Below are positions 10,420 through 18,979 of a stretch of DNA of 64,000 nucleotides, in pieces. Each line of letters starts with the position of its first letter. Position 1 is the first letter of the stretch. Position numbers and translations under genes: made by a program. The notes under the pieces were generated by a model that made no database searches, was not told where the DNA came from, and saw nothing but the letters and a program-made list of their open reading frames with translations. The stretch is from Nesterenkonia lutea (lineage in GTDB: Bacteria; Actinomycetota; Actinomycetes; Actinomycetales; Micrococcaceae). Location: assembly GCF_014873955.1 (NCBI RefSeq), contig NZ_JADBED010000001.1, forward strand, positions 1,550,001-1,614,000, written 5' to 3'.

Positions 10420-11043
10420 ATGTCTCTACTCCGTAAATTCGCCCGCCCGCTGCTGGGGGCAAGCTTCATCGCCACCGGTGTCGACCGACTGCGCAACACC
10501 GATGATGCCTCGGCGAGGATCGAGTCCACCCTGGAGGAGATCGGCTCGATGGTCCCCCAGGCCGAGCCGCTGGTCTCCAACGCCAAGCTCACCACTCAGG
10601 TGCTCGGCGGCGTCGAGATCGCCGCCGGCCTCGCGCTGTCGACCGGACGCTTCTCCCGCGCAGCGGCGCTGACGCTGGCCTGCGTGCACAAGTTCGACAG
10701 CTACGCCGAGTACCGCAACGCTGAAGTCGAGAGCGACTCCGATGTCACCGCACAGCGCAGCACGCTGCTGAAGAACCTCTCCATCCTCGGCGGCCTGGGG
10801 CTTGCGATCGTGGACCTCGACGGCAAGCCCTCCCTGGGCTGGCGCGCGGAGCACCTGGCCAAGGCCACCCGCAAGAAGGGCGCCAAGCTGAGTGACAAGA
10901 CCTCGGCCTGGGCCGATGACCTCGGCAGCGGCACCAACAAGAAGGTGCGCGGCTTCGAGAAGAACGCGAAGAAGAACTTGAACAACGCATCCAAGGGCAA
11001 GAAGAAGAAGGCCCAGCTGGCGAGGAAGAAGCTCGGAGTCTGA
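10420..11043 (+). CDS. DoxX family membrane protein
   Basis: A 207-residue protein; ATG 10420 follows AGGAGG (10409-10414). The N-terminal 130 residues resemble the four-helix DoxX fold ([58 protein letters not shown]). The last 70 residues are very Lys/Ala-rich and probably disordered. DoxX proteins have been tied to thiol-stress membrane complexes; lying back-to-back with sigH is consistent with that but is not proof. A candidate promoter is TTCCGG (10345) with TAGATT (10368), 17-nt spacer. Confidence 0.85.
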   Translation: MSLLRKFARPLLGASFIATGVDRLRNTDDASARIESTLEEIGSMVPQAEPLVSNAKLTTQVLGGVEIAAGLALSTGRFSRAAALTLACVHKFDSYAEYRNAEVESDSDVTAQRSTLLKNLSILGGLGLAIVDLDGKPSLGWRAEHLAKATRKKGAKLSDKTSAWADDLGSGTNKKVRGFEKNAKKNLNNASKGKKKKAQLARKKLGV

Positions 11044-11054
11044 ATCCCCGCACT

Positions 11055-12554
11055 GTGAACACCAGATCTTCACACGCTCCGACGGTGCCCCCGCAGCCGT
11101 GGCCAGCTCCACGGGCGGGGGCACCGCTGCGCGCTGAGGTGACCGTGCCCGGCTCCAAGTCGCTGACCAACAGGTACCTGCTGCTGGCCGCACTGGCCGA
11201 AGGTCCGTGCGTGGTCATCAACCCGCTGCAGTCCCGAGATTCGCAGCTCATGCTCGCCGCGCTGCAGGAACTGGGCAGCACCGTGGAGCACATCGCCGAC
11301 TGGGAGGGCACCGGCGCGCCCGCCGTGCGGATCACGCCGCTGCCATCCCTGACGCAGTCCCCCGAGCACTCGGCTGGTCAGGCCTCCGATCCGGCCTCTG
11401 GTCAGGACTCTGGTCAGGCCTCCGATCAGGCCTCTGGTCACGCCTCGAGCGAGGCCGCCTCCCCGAGGGAGCACAGCATCGACTGTGGACTGGCCGGCAC
11501 CGTGATGCGCTTCCTGCCGGCCGTGGCCGCACTGACCGGGGCGCGGGTGCGCTTCGACGGGGATCCCGCCGCGCGCGTCCGTCCCATGGGTCCGGTGCTC
11601 CAGGCGCTGCGAGACCTCGGTGTCGAGGTCAGCGGAGCCGGCACTGCCCAGCCCGGAGACGTTGACTACCCCGGAGACGCCGACCACCTGCCCTTCACCG
11701 TCCATGCGCGGACCGGCATCACCGGCGACGCCGTCACCATGGACGCCTCGGCCTCCTCCCAGTTCATCTCGGGCATGCTGCTCACCGCGGCCCGGATGCC
11801 CCGGGGGCTGACGCTCCGCCACGCCGGCGCCTCGGTCCCCTCCCTCGAACATGTCGAGATGACCTGCAAGGTCCTGGCCGAGGTGGGCGTCGAGGTGAGC
11901 TCTCCGGCGCAGCACACCTGGAAGGTCGAGCCCGGAGCGATCCCGAGCTTCACCGTCAGGGTCGAACCGGATCTCTCCAACGCCGGTCCCTTCCTCTGCG
12001 CCGCCGCGGCCATCGGCGGAGAGGTCAGCCTGCGCGGCTGGCCGAAGCATTCCACGCAGATCGGACGCCGCTGGACCGAGCTGCTTCCCGCCTTCGGGGC
12101 GGAGGTGCTCGAGGAGGCGGAGACCGATTCCACCGTGACCCTGCGCGTGCGCGGCGGATCTCTGCGCAGCCCGGGCACCGTGGACGGCACGGCGGAGCTG
12201 ACCCCCACCGTCGCGGCTCTGGCCGCGCTGTGTGAAGAGCCCACCCGGTTCACCTCGGTGGCCCATCTGCGCGGCCATGAGACCGACCGCATCGCGGCCC
12301 TGGTGACCGAGATCCGGCGCCTCGGCGGACAGGCGGAGGAGACCGAGGACGGCTTCACCGTCCTGGCTCCGGTGACACACGGCGGCCTGGTCCGCAGCTA
12401 CGCCGATCACCGGATGGCCACCTTCGGCGCGGTGCTGGGGCTGGTGATCGATTCCGTGGAGGTCGAGGACATCGCCTGCACCGCGAAGACCATGCCTGAC
12501 TTCCCGCAGCTCTGGGCCGGGCTCCTCGAGTCCTCCTCGGCGGCGCACATATGA
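11055..12554 (+). CDS. aroA: 3-phosphoshikimate 1-carboxyvinyltransferase (EPSP synthase)
   Basis: A 499-residue enzyme of the shikimate pathway (shikimate-3-phosphate + PEP to EPSP). Motifs seen: VPGSKSLTNRYLLLAALAEG, CGLAGTVMRFLPAVAALTG, DASASSQFISGMLL, DLSNAGPFLCAAAAIGG, RGHETDRIAALVTEIRRLGG, SYADHRMATFGAVLGLV. It is longer than the usual 430-460 because of an insertion of about 40 residues (nt about 11355-11470) made of near-repeats of GQASD and SGQDS just before CGLAGT. GTG at 11055 is the start, 11 nt after doxX. The 3' end overlaps rsgA by 4 bp. Confidence 0.95.
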   Translation: MNTRSSHAPTVPPQPWPAPRAGAPLRAEVTVPGSKSLTNRYLLLAALAEGPCVVINPLQSRDSQLMLAALQELGSTVEHIADWEGTGAPAVRITPLPSLTQSPEHSAGQASDPASGQDSGQASDQASGHASSEAASPREHSIDCGLAGTVMRFLPAVAALTGARVRFDGDPAARVRPMGPVLQALRDLGVEVSGAGTAQPGDVDYPGDADHLPFTVHARTGITGDAVTMDASASSQFISGMLLTAARMPRGLTLRHAGASVPSLEHVEMTCKVLAEVGVEVSSPAQHTWKVEPGAIPSFTVRVEPDLSNAGPFLCAAAAIGGEVSLRGWPKHSTQIGRRWTELLPAFGAEVLEEAETDSTVTLRVRGGSLRSPGTVDGTAELTPTVAALAALCEEPTRFTSVAHLRGHETDRIAALVTEIRRLGGQAEETEDGFTVLAPVTHGGLVRSYADHRMATFGAVLGLVIDSVEVEDIACTAKTMPDFPQLWAGLLESSSAAHI

Positions 12555-13666
12555 GCCGCTGGGCGGACTGGGACGAGTCCCACGTGCGGGTGCGTCCCAA
12601 TAAGAAGGGCTCCCGGCCGCGGACCAAGGAATCCCCCGACTACACCGATGCCGAGCTGGGCCGCGTGGTGACCGTGGACCGCGGCCGCTACACCGTGCAT
12701 CTCGAAGACGCTGACGGCTCTGAGCGGGTGATCTCCGCCGTGCGCGCCCGGGCGCTGCGCCGCACCCCGGTGGTGCCCGGGGACATCGTGGGCCTGGTGG
12801 GCGACACCTCCGGGGACGAGGGCACGCTGGCCCGGCTGATCCGGATCGAAGAGCGCTCCACGTTGCTGCGCCGCAGCGCCGAGGACACGGATGACGCGGA
12901 GCGGGTGATCGTCGCCAATGCCGACCAGCTGCTGATCGTCGTCGCCGCGGCGGATCCTGCGCCCCGCACCGGATTCATCGACCGCGCCCTGGTCGCCGCC
13001 TACGACGCCGGGATCACCCCGATCCTGCTGGTCACCAAGGCAGACCTGGTCGACGAGCCCGCGGACCCGGCGGGCCTGCTCAGCCACTACGCGGAGCTCG
13101 ACCTGCAGGTGGTGATCTCCCAGCAGGCGGCGGGATCCGTCTCTGGAGAGCCCAGCCTGGACGCCGCCGCAGTGACGGCGCTGCGCACCTCGCTGTGCCG
13201 ACGCGTGACGGCCATGATCGGGCATTCGGGGGTCGGAAAGTCCACCATGGTCAATGCTCTGACCGGCGCGGACCGGGCGACCAGCGGGGTCAATGCGGTG
13301 ACCGGACGCGGTCGGCACACCTCATCCTCCGCCGTGGCGCTGAATCTCGAGCCCACCGCCTCCCTGGACGCCGCCGACGCCAGAGACTCCTGGATCATCG
13401 ACACCCCCGGGGTGCGCACCTTCGGCCTGGCCCACGTGGCCCCGGATGACGTCCTGGGGGCGTTCTCTGACCTGGTCGACGGGTCTGTGGACTGCGAGCC
13501 TGGCTGCGCACACGTCTCCCCCGAGGGTGGCTGCGCCCTGGACGCCTGGGTGGAGGCCGGACATGCCGGAGAGCACGGTGCTGCGCGTCTGGCATCGCTG
13601 CGCGGACTGATCAGCTCCATGGCGGGCACCGAAGAGGCTCCTGCGGAGAAGCGGCTCGGCGCGTAA
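12551..13666 (+). CDS. rsgA: small ribosomal subunit biogenesis GTPase RsgA
   Basis: A 371-residue circularly permuted GTPase that checks late 30S maturation. Order: N-terminal OB-fold (about 35-110), then G4 (VTKADLV) before G1 (GHSGVGKSTMVNAL) and G3 (DTPGVRTFGL), then a zinc-binding tail (CEPGCAHVSPEGGC). ATG 12551 overlaps the aroA stop (ATGA). The aroA-rsgA-hisN order is, as far as I recall, common in Micrococcaceae. Confidence 0.94.
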   Translation: MSRWADWDESHVRVRPNKKGSRPRTKESPDYTDAELGRVVTVDRGRYTVHLEDADGSERVISAVRARALRRTPVVPGDIVGLVGDTSGDEGTLARLIRIEERSTLLRRSAEDTDDAERVIVANADQLLIVVAAADPAPRTGFIDRALVAAYDAGITPILLVTKADLVDEPADPAGLLSHYAELDLQVVISQQAAGSVSGEPSLDAAAVTALRTSLCRRVTAMIGHSGVGKSTMVNALTGADRATSGVNAVTGRGRHTSSSAVALNLEPTASLDAADARDSWIIDTPGVRTFGLAHVAPDDVLGAFSDLVDGSVDCEPGCAHVSPEGGCALDAWVEAGHAGEHGAARLASLRGLISSMAGTEEAPAEKRLGA

Positions 13667-13701
13667 ACCCTCGGATCCCCGATCGGACCCCGCGACGTTG
13701 C

Positions 13702-13707
13702 TAGCGT
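13702..13707 (+). promoter_or_regulatory. -10 hexamer for a leaderless hisN transcript
   Basis: TAGCGT fits TANNNT and stands exactly 6 nt before the hisN ATG (13714). There is no Shine-Dalgarno sequence in the gap. This geometry recurs at mntA, crcB1 and the VanY-like gene. No convincing -35 is seen. Confidence 0.45.
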
Positions 13708-13713
13708 GGCGGC

Positions 13714-14526
13714 ATGAGCTCAAGCACCAGCGCCTACACCGATGACCTGCGCCTGGCGCATATGATCGCGGATTCTGTAGATGCCAAGACGATGTCCTTC
13801 TTCTCCTCCATGGACTTCGAGGTGGAGACCAAACCAGATCTGAGCCCGGTGACCGAAGCGGACCGGCAGGCCGAGGAGCTCATCCGCGGACAGCTCAGCC
13901 GGGCCCGCGGGCGCGATGCCGTCATCGGTGAGGAGTTCGGCTCCACCGGCGCCGGACCGCGCCAGTGGATCATCGACCCCATCGACGGGACCAAGAACTT
14001 CATCCGCGGAGTTCCGGCCTGGGCGACCCTGATCGCCCTGGTCGATGAGGGCGAGCCCGTGGTCGGTCTGGTGAGCGCCCCGGCGCTCGGGAAGCGCTGG
14101 TGGGCCGCGAAGGACGGGGGCGCGTACACCGGGAAGTCGCTGGCCTCCGCGAAACGGCTGCAGGTCTCCAAGGTCCCGAAGCTCGAGGATGCCTTCTTCT
14201 CCTACTCCTCCCTGGCTGGCTGGCGGACGATCGGGCGCAGCCAGAACTTCCTGGAGCTGACCGAGACGGTCTGGCGCACGCGCGCCTTCGGCGACTTCTG
14301 GTCCTACTGCATGGTCGCAGAGGGACAGGTCGACATGGCTGCCGAACCGGAGCTGAACCTCCATGACATGGCAGCCCTGGTGCCGATCGTCCGTGAGGCT
14401 GGCGGAATCTTCACCTCGCTCGACGGGGAGCCCGGCTGCACCGGCACCAACGGCCTGGCCACCAACGGCCTGCTCCACGACGCCGCCCTGGGTGCCCTCG
14501 CCGCAGACCGTCCCGCTCCCTTCTGA
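13714..14526 (+). CDS. hisN: histidinol-phosphatase HisN (inositol monophosphatase family)
   Basis: A 270-residue Mg2+-dependent phosphatase. The family metal site is seen as VIGEEFG, then WIIDPIDGTKNFIRGVPAW, and the C-terminal DMAALVPIVREAGG. It carries the features of actinobacterial HisN, which performs the histidinol-phosphate step. The main his cluster in this window (hisC-hisB-hisH-priA at 47.8-51.1 kb) contains no such phosphatase, which fits. It may be transcribed from its own promoter, with the start codon almost at the 5' end of the mRNA. Confidence 0.85.
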   Translation: MSSSTSAYTDDLRLAHMIADSVDAKTMSFFSSMDFEVETKPDLSPVTEADRQAEELIRGQLSRARGRDAVIGEEFGSTGAGPRQWIIDPIDGTKNFIRGVPAWATLIALVDEGEPVVGLVSAPALGKRWWAAKDGGAYTGKSLASAKRLQVSKVPKLEDAFFSYSSLAGWRTIGRSQNFLELTETVWRTRAFGDFWSYCMVAEGQVDMAAEPELNLHDMAALVPIVREAGGIFTSLDGEPGCTGTNGLATNGLLHDAALGALAADRPAPF

Positions 14527-14567
14527 CTCCTCCGGCCCCTGTTCTGCGCGGCTCAGGGGCCGCCCAC

Positions 14568-14597
14568 TTGCAGTTTTAGGTGTGCCTAAACCATACT
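14568..14597 (+). promoter_or_regulatory. mntA promoter with DtxR-family operator between -35 and -10
   Basis: TTGCAG (14568-14573) and CATACT (14592-14597) are 18 nt apart. The spacer is filled by the perfect palindrome TTTAGGTGTGCCTAAA (14575-14590), which has the TTAGG/CCTAA arms typical of DtxR/MntR/IdeR operators. A bound repressor would block RNA polymerase. The ATG follows the -10 by 6 nt, so the mRNA is probably leaderless. Confidence 0.75.
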
Positions 14598-14603
14598 GAC
14601 GCT

Positions 14604-15605
14604 ATGCGCTTCCACCCGACGGCCCTGAGCATCGGCGGGGCCCTCTTCGTCACGAGCCTGAGCGGCTGTGCTTCGGCGACCCCCACGCAGGAGCAGTCCC
14701 CCGCGGGTGAGGACCTGCCGGTGGTGCTCGCCAGCTTCTCCGTGCTGGAAGACATGGCCTCCGCGGTGGGCGGAGACCTGGTGGACACCCGCACCATCAC
14801 CCCGCCCGGGGCTGAGGTCCATGAATACTCCCCCACCCCCGGCGATCTTCGCGACACCGCCCAGGCGGATCTGATCCTGTTCAACGGGCTGGGGCTGGAG
14901 GCCTGGTATGAGCAGTTCCTCACCCACACCTCCGCAGAGGTGCTGATGGTCTCCGAGGGCGTCCAGACCCTGCCGGTGACCCGCCTGCCCGACGCCGAGG
15001 CCCCTGAGGACGATGACGAGGACGACGACGACGCGCCCGCCGCTGATCGGTCCCAGGCAGAGCTGCCGGTGAATCCCCACGCCTGGATGTCCCCCGCCCA
15101 GGCCATGGTCTATGTGGACAACATCGAAGCGGCCCTGAGCGAGCTCTCCCCGGCGAATGCGCCGCAGTTCGCGAGGAACGCCGAGGCGTACCGGGACGAG
15201 ATCCGCGCGATCTGGGACTCCGCGGCGCAGCGGCTCGAGCCGCTGCGCACCGGAGACGGCGCGGACGGGGTCCACCTGGTCACCTGCGAAGGGGCGTTCA
15301 GCTACCTGGCCCAGGACCTCGGACTGAAGGAGCACTATCTCTGGCCGCTCAATGCGGAGGATCAGGGCAGCCCCCAGCAGGTCGAGGCGCAGATCCGCTA
15401 TGTCGCAGAACACGAGGTCCCCACCGTGTTCTGCGAGTCCACGGTGAACGACTCGGCGCAGCAGCAGGTGGCCGAGTCCACCGGCGCCCGCCTCAGCGAC
15501 CCGCTCCACGTGGATTCCGTCACCGAGCCGGACGGGCCCGCGCCGAGCTACCTCGAGCTGCTGCAGCATGACCTTGACCTGATCATCGAAGGAGCCCAGT
15601 CATGA
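14604..15605 (+). CDS. metal ABC transporter substrate-binding lipoprotein (probably Mn2+/Zn2+)
   Basis: A 333-residue cluster-9 solute-binding protein. The signal peptide ends in a lipobox (LSGC near residue 20). The four metal ligands expected of the PsaA/ZnuA fold are visible: His73 (EVHEYSP), His159 (NPHAWMSP), Glu229 (TCEGAFSY) and Asp304 (HVDSVTEPDGPAP). An acidic loop (EDDDEDDDD, about residues 134-146) precedes His159, where Zn-specific proteins carry a His-rich loop. The terminal regulator and operator suggest manganese or iron, but the metal is not proved. It is the first gene of a four-gene operon; I start at ATG 14604, not at the upstream in-frame codons that fall inside the operator. 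Confidence 0.88.
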   Translation: MRFHPTALSIGGALFVTSLSGCASATPTQEQSPAGEDLPVVLASFSVLEDMASAVGGDLVDTRTITPPGAEVHEYSPTPGDLRDTAQADLILFNGLGLEAWYEQFLTHTSAEVLMVSEGVQTLPVTRLPDAEAPEDDDEDDDDAPAADRSQAELPVNPHAWMSPAQAMVYVDNIEAALSELSPANAPQFARNAEAYRDEIRAIWDSAAQRLEPLRTGDGADGVHLVTCEGAFSYLAQDLGLKEHYLWPLNAEDQGSPQQVEAQIRYVAEHEVPTVFCESTVNDSAQQQVAESTGARLSDPLHVDSVTEPDGPAPSYLELLQHDLDLIIEGAQS

Positions 15606-16345
15606 CCGCTGTGCCGGCCGCCGTCGTCGTCGATCAGCTGAGCGCGGGGTACCCCGGTGTCCGCGCGCTCGAGGAGGTGAGCCTGAGAGTCGCGCGGCGC
15701 AGCATCTGCGCGCTGCTGGGAGCCAACGGTTCGGGCAAGTCCACCCTCTTCAAGGCGCTGCTCGGACTGCACCGGCCCAGCGCCGGCCGCGTGCGGCTCT
15801 TCGGGCTCGAGCCGGCCCGGGCGCGGCGCAGCAACCAGGTCAGCTACGTTCCCCAGCATGAGCAGGTGGACACCACTTTTCCGGTCAGCGTGGAGCAGGT
15901 GGTCATGATGGGCCGCTACGGGCATATGGGCTTCACCCGGCGCACCAGGCCGGCAGACCGGCTGGCCTGTGATGAGGCGCTGGACCGGGTGGGGCTCGCT
16001 GAGCTGCGCCGGCGCGGGATCGGTGAGCTCTCCGGAGGTCAGCGCAAGCGCGCCTTCCTGGCCCGGGCGATCGCCCAGCAGGCCCCGCTGATGCTTCTCG
16101 ATGAGCCCTTCGCCGGAGTGGACCGCGGCTCGGAGGAGCTGATCAGCGCCGTGCTCAAGCAGCTGCGCGACGAGTTCGACACCACTGTGCTGATCTCCAC
16201 CCACCACCTGGCGGGTGTGGCGGACCTCGCCGACGAGGTGGTGCTGCTGCACCAGCGGGTGCTCGCCTCGGGGCCGCCTGCGGATGTGCTCACCGAGGAG
16301 CAGCTGGGACGCAGCTTCGGCGCCGTGCTGCGGGAGACGCCATGA
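15602..16345 (+). CDS. metal ABC transporter ATP-binding protein
   Basis: A 247-residue ABC ATPase: Walker A GANGSGKSTLFKALL, Q-loop VSYVPQHEQVD, signature LSGGQRKRAFLARAIAQQ, Walker B LMLLDEPFAGVD, H-loop STHHL. It powers import by the neighbouring permease and binding lipoprotein. The start overlaps the stop of the preceding gene (ATGA). Confidence 0.93.
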   Translation: MTAVPAAVVVDQLSAGYPGVRALEEVSLRVARRSICALLGANGSGKSTLFKALLGLHRPSAGRVRLFGLEPARARRSNQVSYVPQHEQVDTTFPVSVEQVVMMGRYGHMGFTRRTRPADRLACDEALDRVGLAELRRRGIGELSGGQRKRAFLARAIAQQAPLMLLDEPFAGVDRGSEELISAVLKQLRDEFDTTVLISTHHLAGVADLADEVVLLHQRVLASGPPADVLTEEQLGRSFGAVLRETP

Positions 16346-17250
16346 TGGAGATCCTGACCCAGCCCCTGGAGTTCACCTTCATGCAGCACGCCCTGGCCGC
16401 GGCGATCATCTCCTCGGTGGTCTGCGCCCTGCTGTCCTGCTGGCTCGTGCTGATGGGATGGTCGCTGATGGGCGAAGCGGTGGCCCATTCGATCCTGCCC
16501 GGCATCGTGCTGGCCCACATCTTCGGGGTCCCCATGGCCGTCGGCGCCTTCGTCTTCGGCATGCTCGCGGTCCTGCTCATCGGCGGGATCAGCGGCGGCT
16601 CCACGCTGAAGCATGACACCTCGATCGGCGTCGTCTTCACCTCGCTCTTCGCACTGGGCCTGGTGCTGATCTCCCGCACCCCGAGCGAGACCCATCTGAC
16701 GCACATCCTCTTCGGCAATGTGCTCGGGATCTCCCAGGCAGATCTGCTGCAGACCGCGGGCCTCGGCCTTGCCACCGTGGCCGTGCTGCTCGCGCTGCGG
16801 CGCAGTCTGGTCCTGCTGGCCTTCGACAAGATCCACGCCCATACCATCGGGATGTCCACCGGAGCGCTGTCCATCCTGCTGCTGACCCTGCTGGCGCTGA
16901 CCACGGTGACCTCGCTTCAGACGCTGGGGATCCTGCTGGTCGTCGCTATGCTGGTGGTGCCGGGCGCCACCGCGCTGCTGCTGTGCCGGCGCTTCGGGCC
17001 CATGCTCGTGGTGGCCGCGGTCAGCGCCGGGGCCTCTGCGATCATCGGCGTCTATGCCAGCTACTGGTTCGACACCTCCACCGGCGGTTCGATCGTGCTC
17101 ACGCAGTCCGCGCAGTTCGCCCTGGCCTACTTCTTCGCCCCGGCGAAGGGGATGATCCCCCGAATGCGGCGAGGACGACGACGCCCGGTGGCCTCCCGCC
17201 CGACCGCTCAGCCCCGACGGTCGCCCCTCGACGTGAAGGACTCCGCCTAG
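16342..17250 (+). CDS. metal ABC transporter permease (ABC-3 family)
   Basis: A 302-residue polytopic membrane protein of the ABC-3 (ZnuB/MntC) family with about eight hydrophobic segments, for example AAAIISSVVCALLSCWLVLM, GEAVAHSILPGIVLAHIFG and TLGILLVVAMLVVPGATALL. The C-terminal 40 residues are Arg/Pro-rich. It overlaps the ATPase gene by 4 bp and abuts the regulator gene directly. Confidence 0.92.
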   Translation: MMEILTQPLEFTFMQHALAAAIISSVVCALLSCWLVLMGWSLMGEAVAHSILPGIVLAHIFGVPMAVGAFVFGMLAVLLIGGISGGSTLKHDTSIGVVFTSLFALGLVLISRTPSETHLTHILFGNVLGISQADLLQTAGLGLATVAVLLALRRSLVLLAFDKIHAHTIGMSTGALSILLLTLLALTTVTSLQTLGILLVVAMLVVPGATALLLCRRFGPMLVVAAVSAGASAIIGVYASYWFDTSTGGSIVLTQSAQFALAYFFAPAKGMIPRMRRGRRRPVASRPTAQPRRSPLDVKDSA

Positions 17251-17970
17251 ATGTCGCCCCGCACCTCCGCCCAAGGGCGCTCCACCGCCACCACCACCGC
17301 CACCACTTCGGTGGAGGACTACGCCAAGACGATCTATGGGCTCGCCGAATGGGACGGCGCCTCGGTGACTGCCTCCGCGCTGGCCAAGACGCTCGGCGTC
17401 TCGAACCCCTCCGTGACGCTCATGGTGCGCAAGATGGCGGAGCTGGGCCTGGTGGAGCACCGCCGCTACGCTCCGATCGCGCTGACCTTGGCGGGACGTG
17501 AGCTCGCCCTGGCCATGGTGCGTCGGCACCGGCTGATCGAGACCTGGCTGGTGCGGGAGCTGGGCTACGGCTGGGACGAGGTGCACGAGGAGGCCGAGCG
17601 GCTGGAGCATGCGGTCTCCGAGACCTTCGTCGACCGTCTCGACATCCGTCTGGGACATCCCCGGGTGGACCCGCACGGGGACCCCATCCCGGGGCCCGAC
17701 CTTCAGCTGGACTACCCCGACACCCAGCTGCTCTGCCGCGTGCCGGCCTCGGTCGAGGTGCGTCTGGAGCAGGTGGACGACGCGGTGCCCGATGCCCTGC
17801 TGGCGCTGGACACCCACGGGGTGCCGATCGGCGCGCAGGTCAGGGTGACGGCCACCGAGGGCGGCGCCGTCGTCCTGGCTCCCGTCGGTGCGGCAGATGA
17901 GCAGGGGTCCGAGGACGTTCGACTCCCCCATGAGGTCGCACACGCCATGCGGGTGAGCCTGGTTCGCTGA
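17251..17970 (+). CDS. DtxR-family metal-dependent transcriptional repressor (MntR/IdeR-like)
   Basis: A 239-residue protein: winged helix (TSVEDYAKTIYGLAEWDGAS, ASALAKTLGVSNPSVTLMVR), a dimerisation and metal domain (HRLIETWLVRELGYGWDEVH, EAERLEHAVSETFVDRLD) and a C-terminal SH3-like tail. It starts at the base after the permease stop, so it is the last gene of the transporter operon. It is the obvious candidate to bind the palindrome in the mntA promoter and close the feedback loop. Confidence 0.9.
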   Translation: MSPRTSAQGRSTATTTATTSVEDYAKTIYGLAEWDGASVTASALAKTLGVSNPSVTLMVRKMAELGLVEHRRYAPIALTLAGRELALAMVRRHRLIETWLVRELGYGWDEVHEEAERLEHAVSETFVDRLDIRLGHPRVDPHGDPIPGPDLQLDYPDTQLLCRVPASVEVRLEQVDDAVPDALLALDTHGVPIGAQVRVTATEGGAVVLAPVGAADEQGSEDVRLPHEVAHAMRVSLVR

Positions 17971-18000
17971 GCACCGATGACCCCGACGTATCCTGTACTG

Positions 18001-18537
18001 GTGTTTCCTTCCGAACGGCCTGCGACTGATGAGCCCGCGCCGAGCCGCCGGTCGCGTCAGAGCAGGAGGAAGACCTCCGTGGTGGTGCTCATCGCACTGG
18101 TGGCGCTGGCGGGAGCCTGCGGCGCGCTGCTGCGGCTGTTCATCGGCGAGCTCATCCCCGAGCAGGGCATGAAGTTCCCCTGGACGACCCTGGCGGTGAA
18201 CCTGAGCGGATCGGGACTGCTGGGCCTGCTGCTCGGTGCCGCGAATGCCCGTCCCAAGACCCCGGACTGGGTGGTCCCCACCTTCGGCACCGGTCTGCTG
18301 GCCTCCTATACGACCTTCTCCGCGGTGATCCTGGCCGTGATGCCCTCGATCCCCGGTGAGGCCTACGACGAGCTGGCGGCGGTGACCTATGTGAGTCCCG
18401 GCGCCATGGAGATGCTCACCTATCTGTTCCTGAGCATCCTGGGCTGCACCGGGGCCGCGGCGGCCGGCATGACGATCAGCCGGGCTCTGTTCGGCCAGCT
18501 CGGAGCCGAGTCTGCAGACCTGCGGAGCAGCTCATGA
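18001..18537 (+). CDS. crcB: CrcB/Fluc fluoride channel subunit 1
   Basis: The protein has about four membrane segments and the Fluc motifs ACGALLRLFIGELI, FPWTTLAVNLSGSGLLGLLL (pore Asn) and GTGLLASYTTFSAVI (break helix and TTFS). It exports F- from the cytoplasm. I prefer GTG 18001 (178 residues), because TATCCT (17989-17994) lies exactly 6 nt before it, over ATG 17977, which has no ribosome-binding site. It overlaps the second crcB by 4 bp, so the two probably form a heterodimeric channel. No fluoride riboswitch is seen upstream. Confidence 0.82.
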   Translation: MFPSERPATDEPAPSRRSRQSRRKTSVVVLIALVALAGACGALLRLFIGELIPEQGMKFPWTTLAVNLSGSGLLGLLLGAANARPKTPDWVVPTFGTGLLASYTTFSAVILAVMPSIPGEAYDELAAVTYVSPGAMEMLTYLFLSILGCTGAAAAGMTISRALFGQLGAESADLRSSS

Positions 18538-18938
18538 TTTCTGAACTCAACCTCCTGGTCGTGGTGGGTGTGGCCGCAGGCGGCGCACTGGGTGCGGTCC
18601 TTCGCTTCCTGCTGGACCGATACCTCCGGGGCGGGCTGCTGGTCGCCAATACGCTTGCCTGCCTGGCCCTGGGGTACCTCTATGGCGAACTGTCCTGGCT
18701 GGCCGAGAACGGTGGTCCCGGCGCAGACAGCCTGCTCTCCGCGTCGGTGTCCACCATCCTGGCGCTCGGCGTCCTCGGGGCGCTGAGCACCTTCGCCACC
18801 GTGTCCGTGCGCGTGGCGCAGCGCTGGATGGCCGGACACCGGCTCCGCGCGGCGGGCATCTGGGCGGCGCATGTGGGGCTGGGCTTCGCGGCCGCAGCCG
18901 TGGGCATTGCACTGTCTCAACTGTCGGGTCTATACTGA
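18534..18938 (+). CDS. crcB: CrcB/Fluc fluoride channel subunit 2
   Basis: A 134-residue, four-helix Fluc paralogue: AAGGALGAVLRFLLDRYL, LLVANTLACLALGYLYG, LGALSTFATVSVRVAQRW. It pairs with the overlapping upstream subunit. The last codons contain the tmRNA promoter (-35 at 18907, -10 at 18931), so this 3' end has a double role. Confidence 0.88.
   Translation: MISELNLLVVVGVAAGGALGAVLRFLLDRYLRGGLLVANTLACLALGYLYGELSWLAENGGPGADSLLSASVSTILALGVLGALSTFATVSVRVAQRWMAGHRLRAAGIWAAHVGLGFAAAAVGIALSQLSGLY
18907..18936 (+). promoter_or_regulatory. ssrA (tmRNA) promoter inside crcB2
   Basis: TTGCAC (18907-18912), an 18-nt spacer and TATACT (18931-18936). This is the best sigma-70-like promoter I see in the window, as expected for an abundant RNA. 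The -10 overlaps the crcB2 stop codon. It implies a 5' leader of about 75 nt that needs processing. Confidence 0.7.
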
Positions 18939-18979
18939 TGAGTCAGCCTGGCTCGGATCAGCAGGCTGGTGAGGGCAGG

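Noticed and set aside
17971..18000. Fluoride riboswitch upstream of crcB
   Set aside because: Only 30 bp separate mntR from crcB1 and no conserved crcB-motif sequence is visible; the start codon even appears leaderless.
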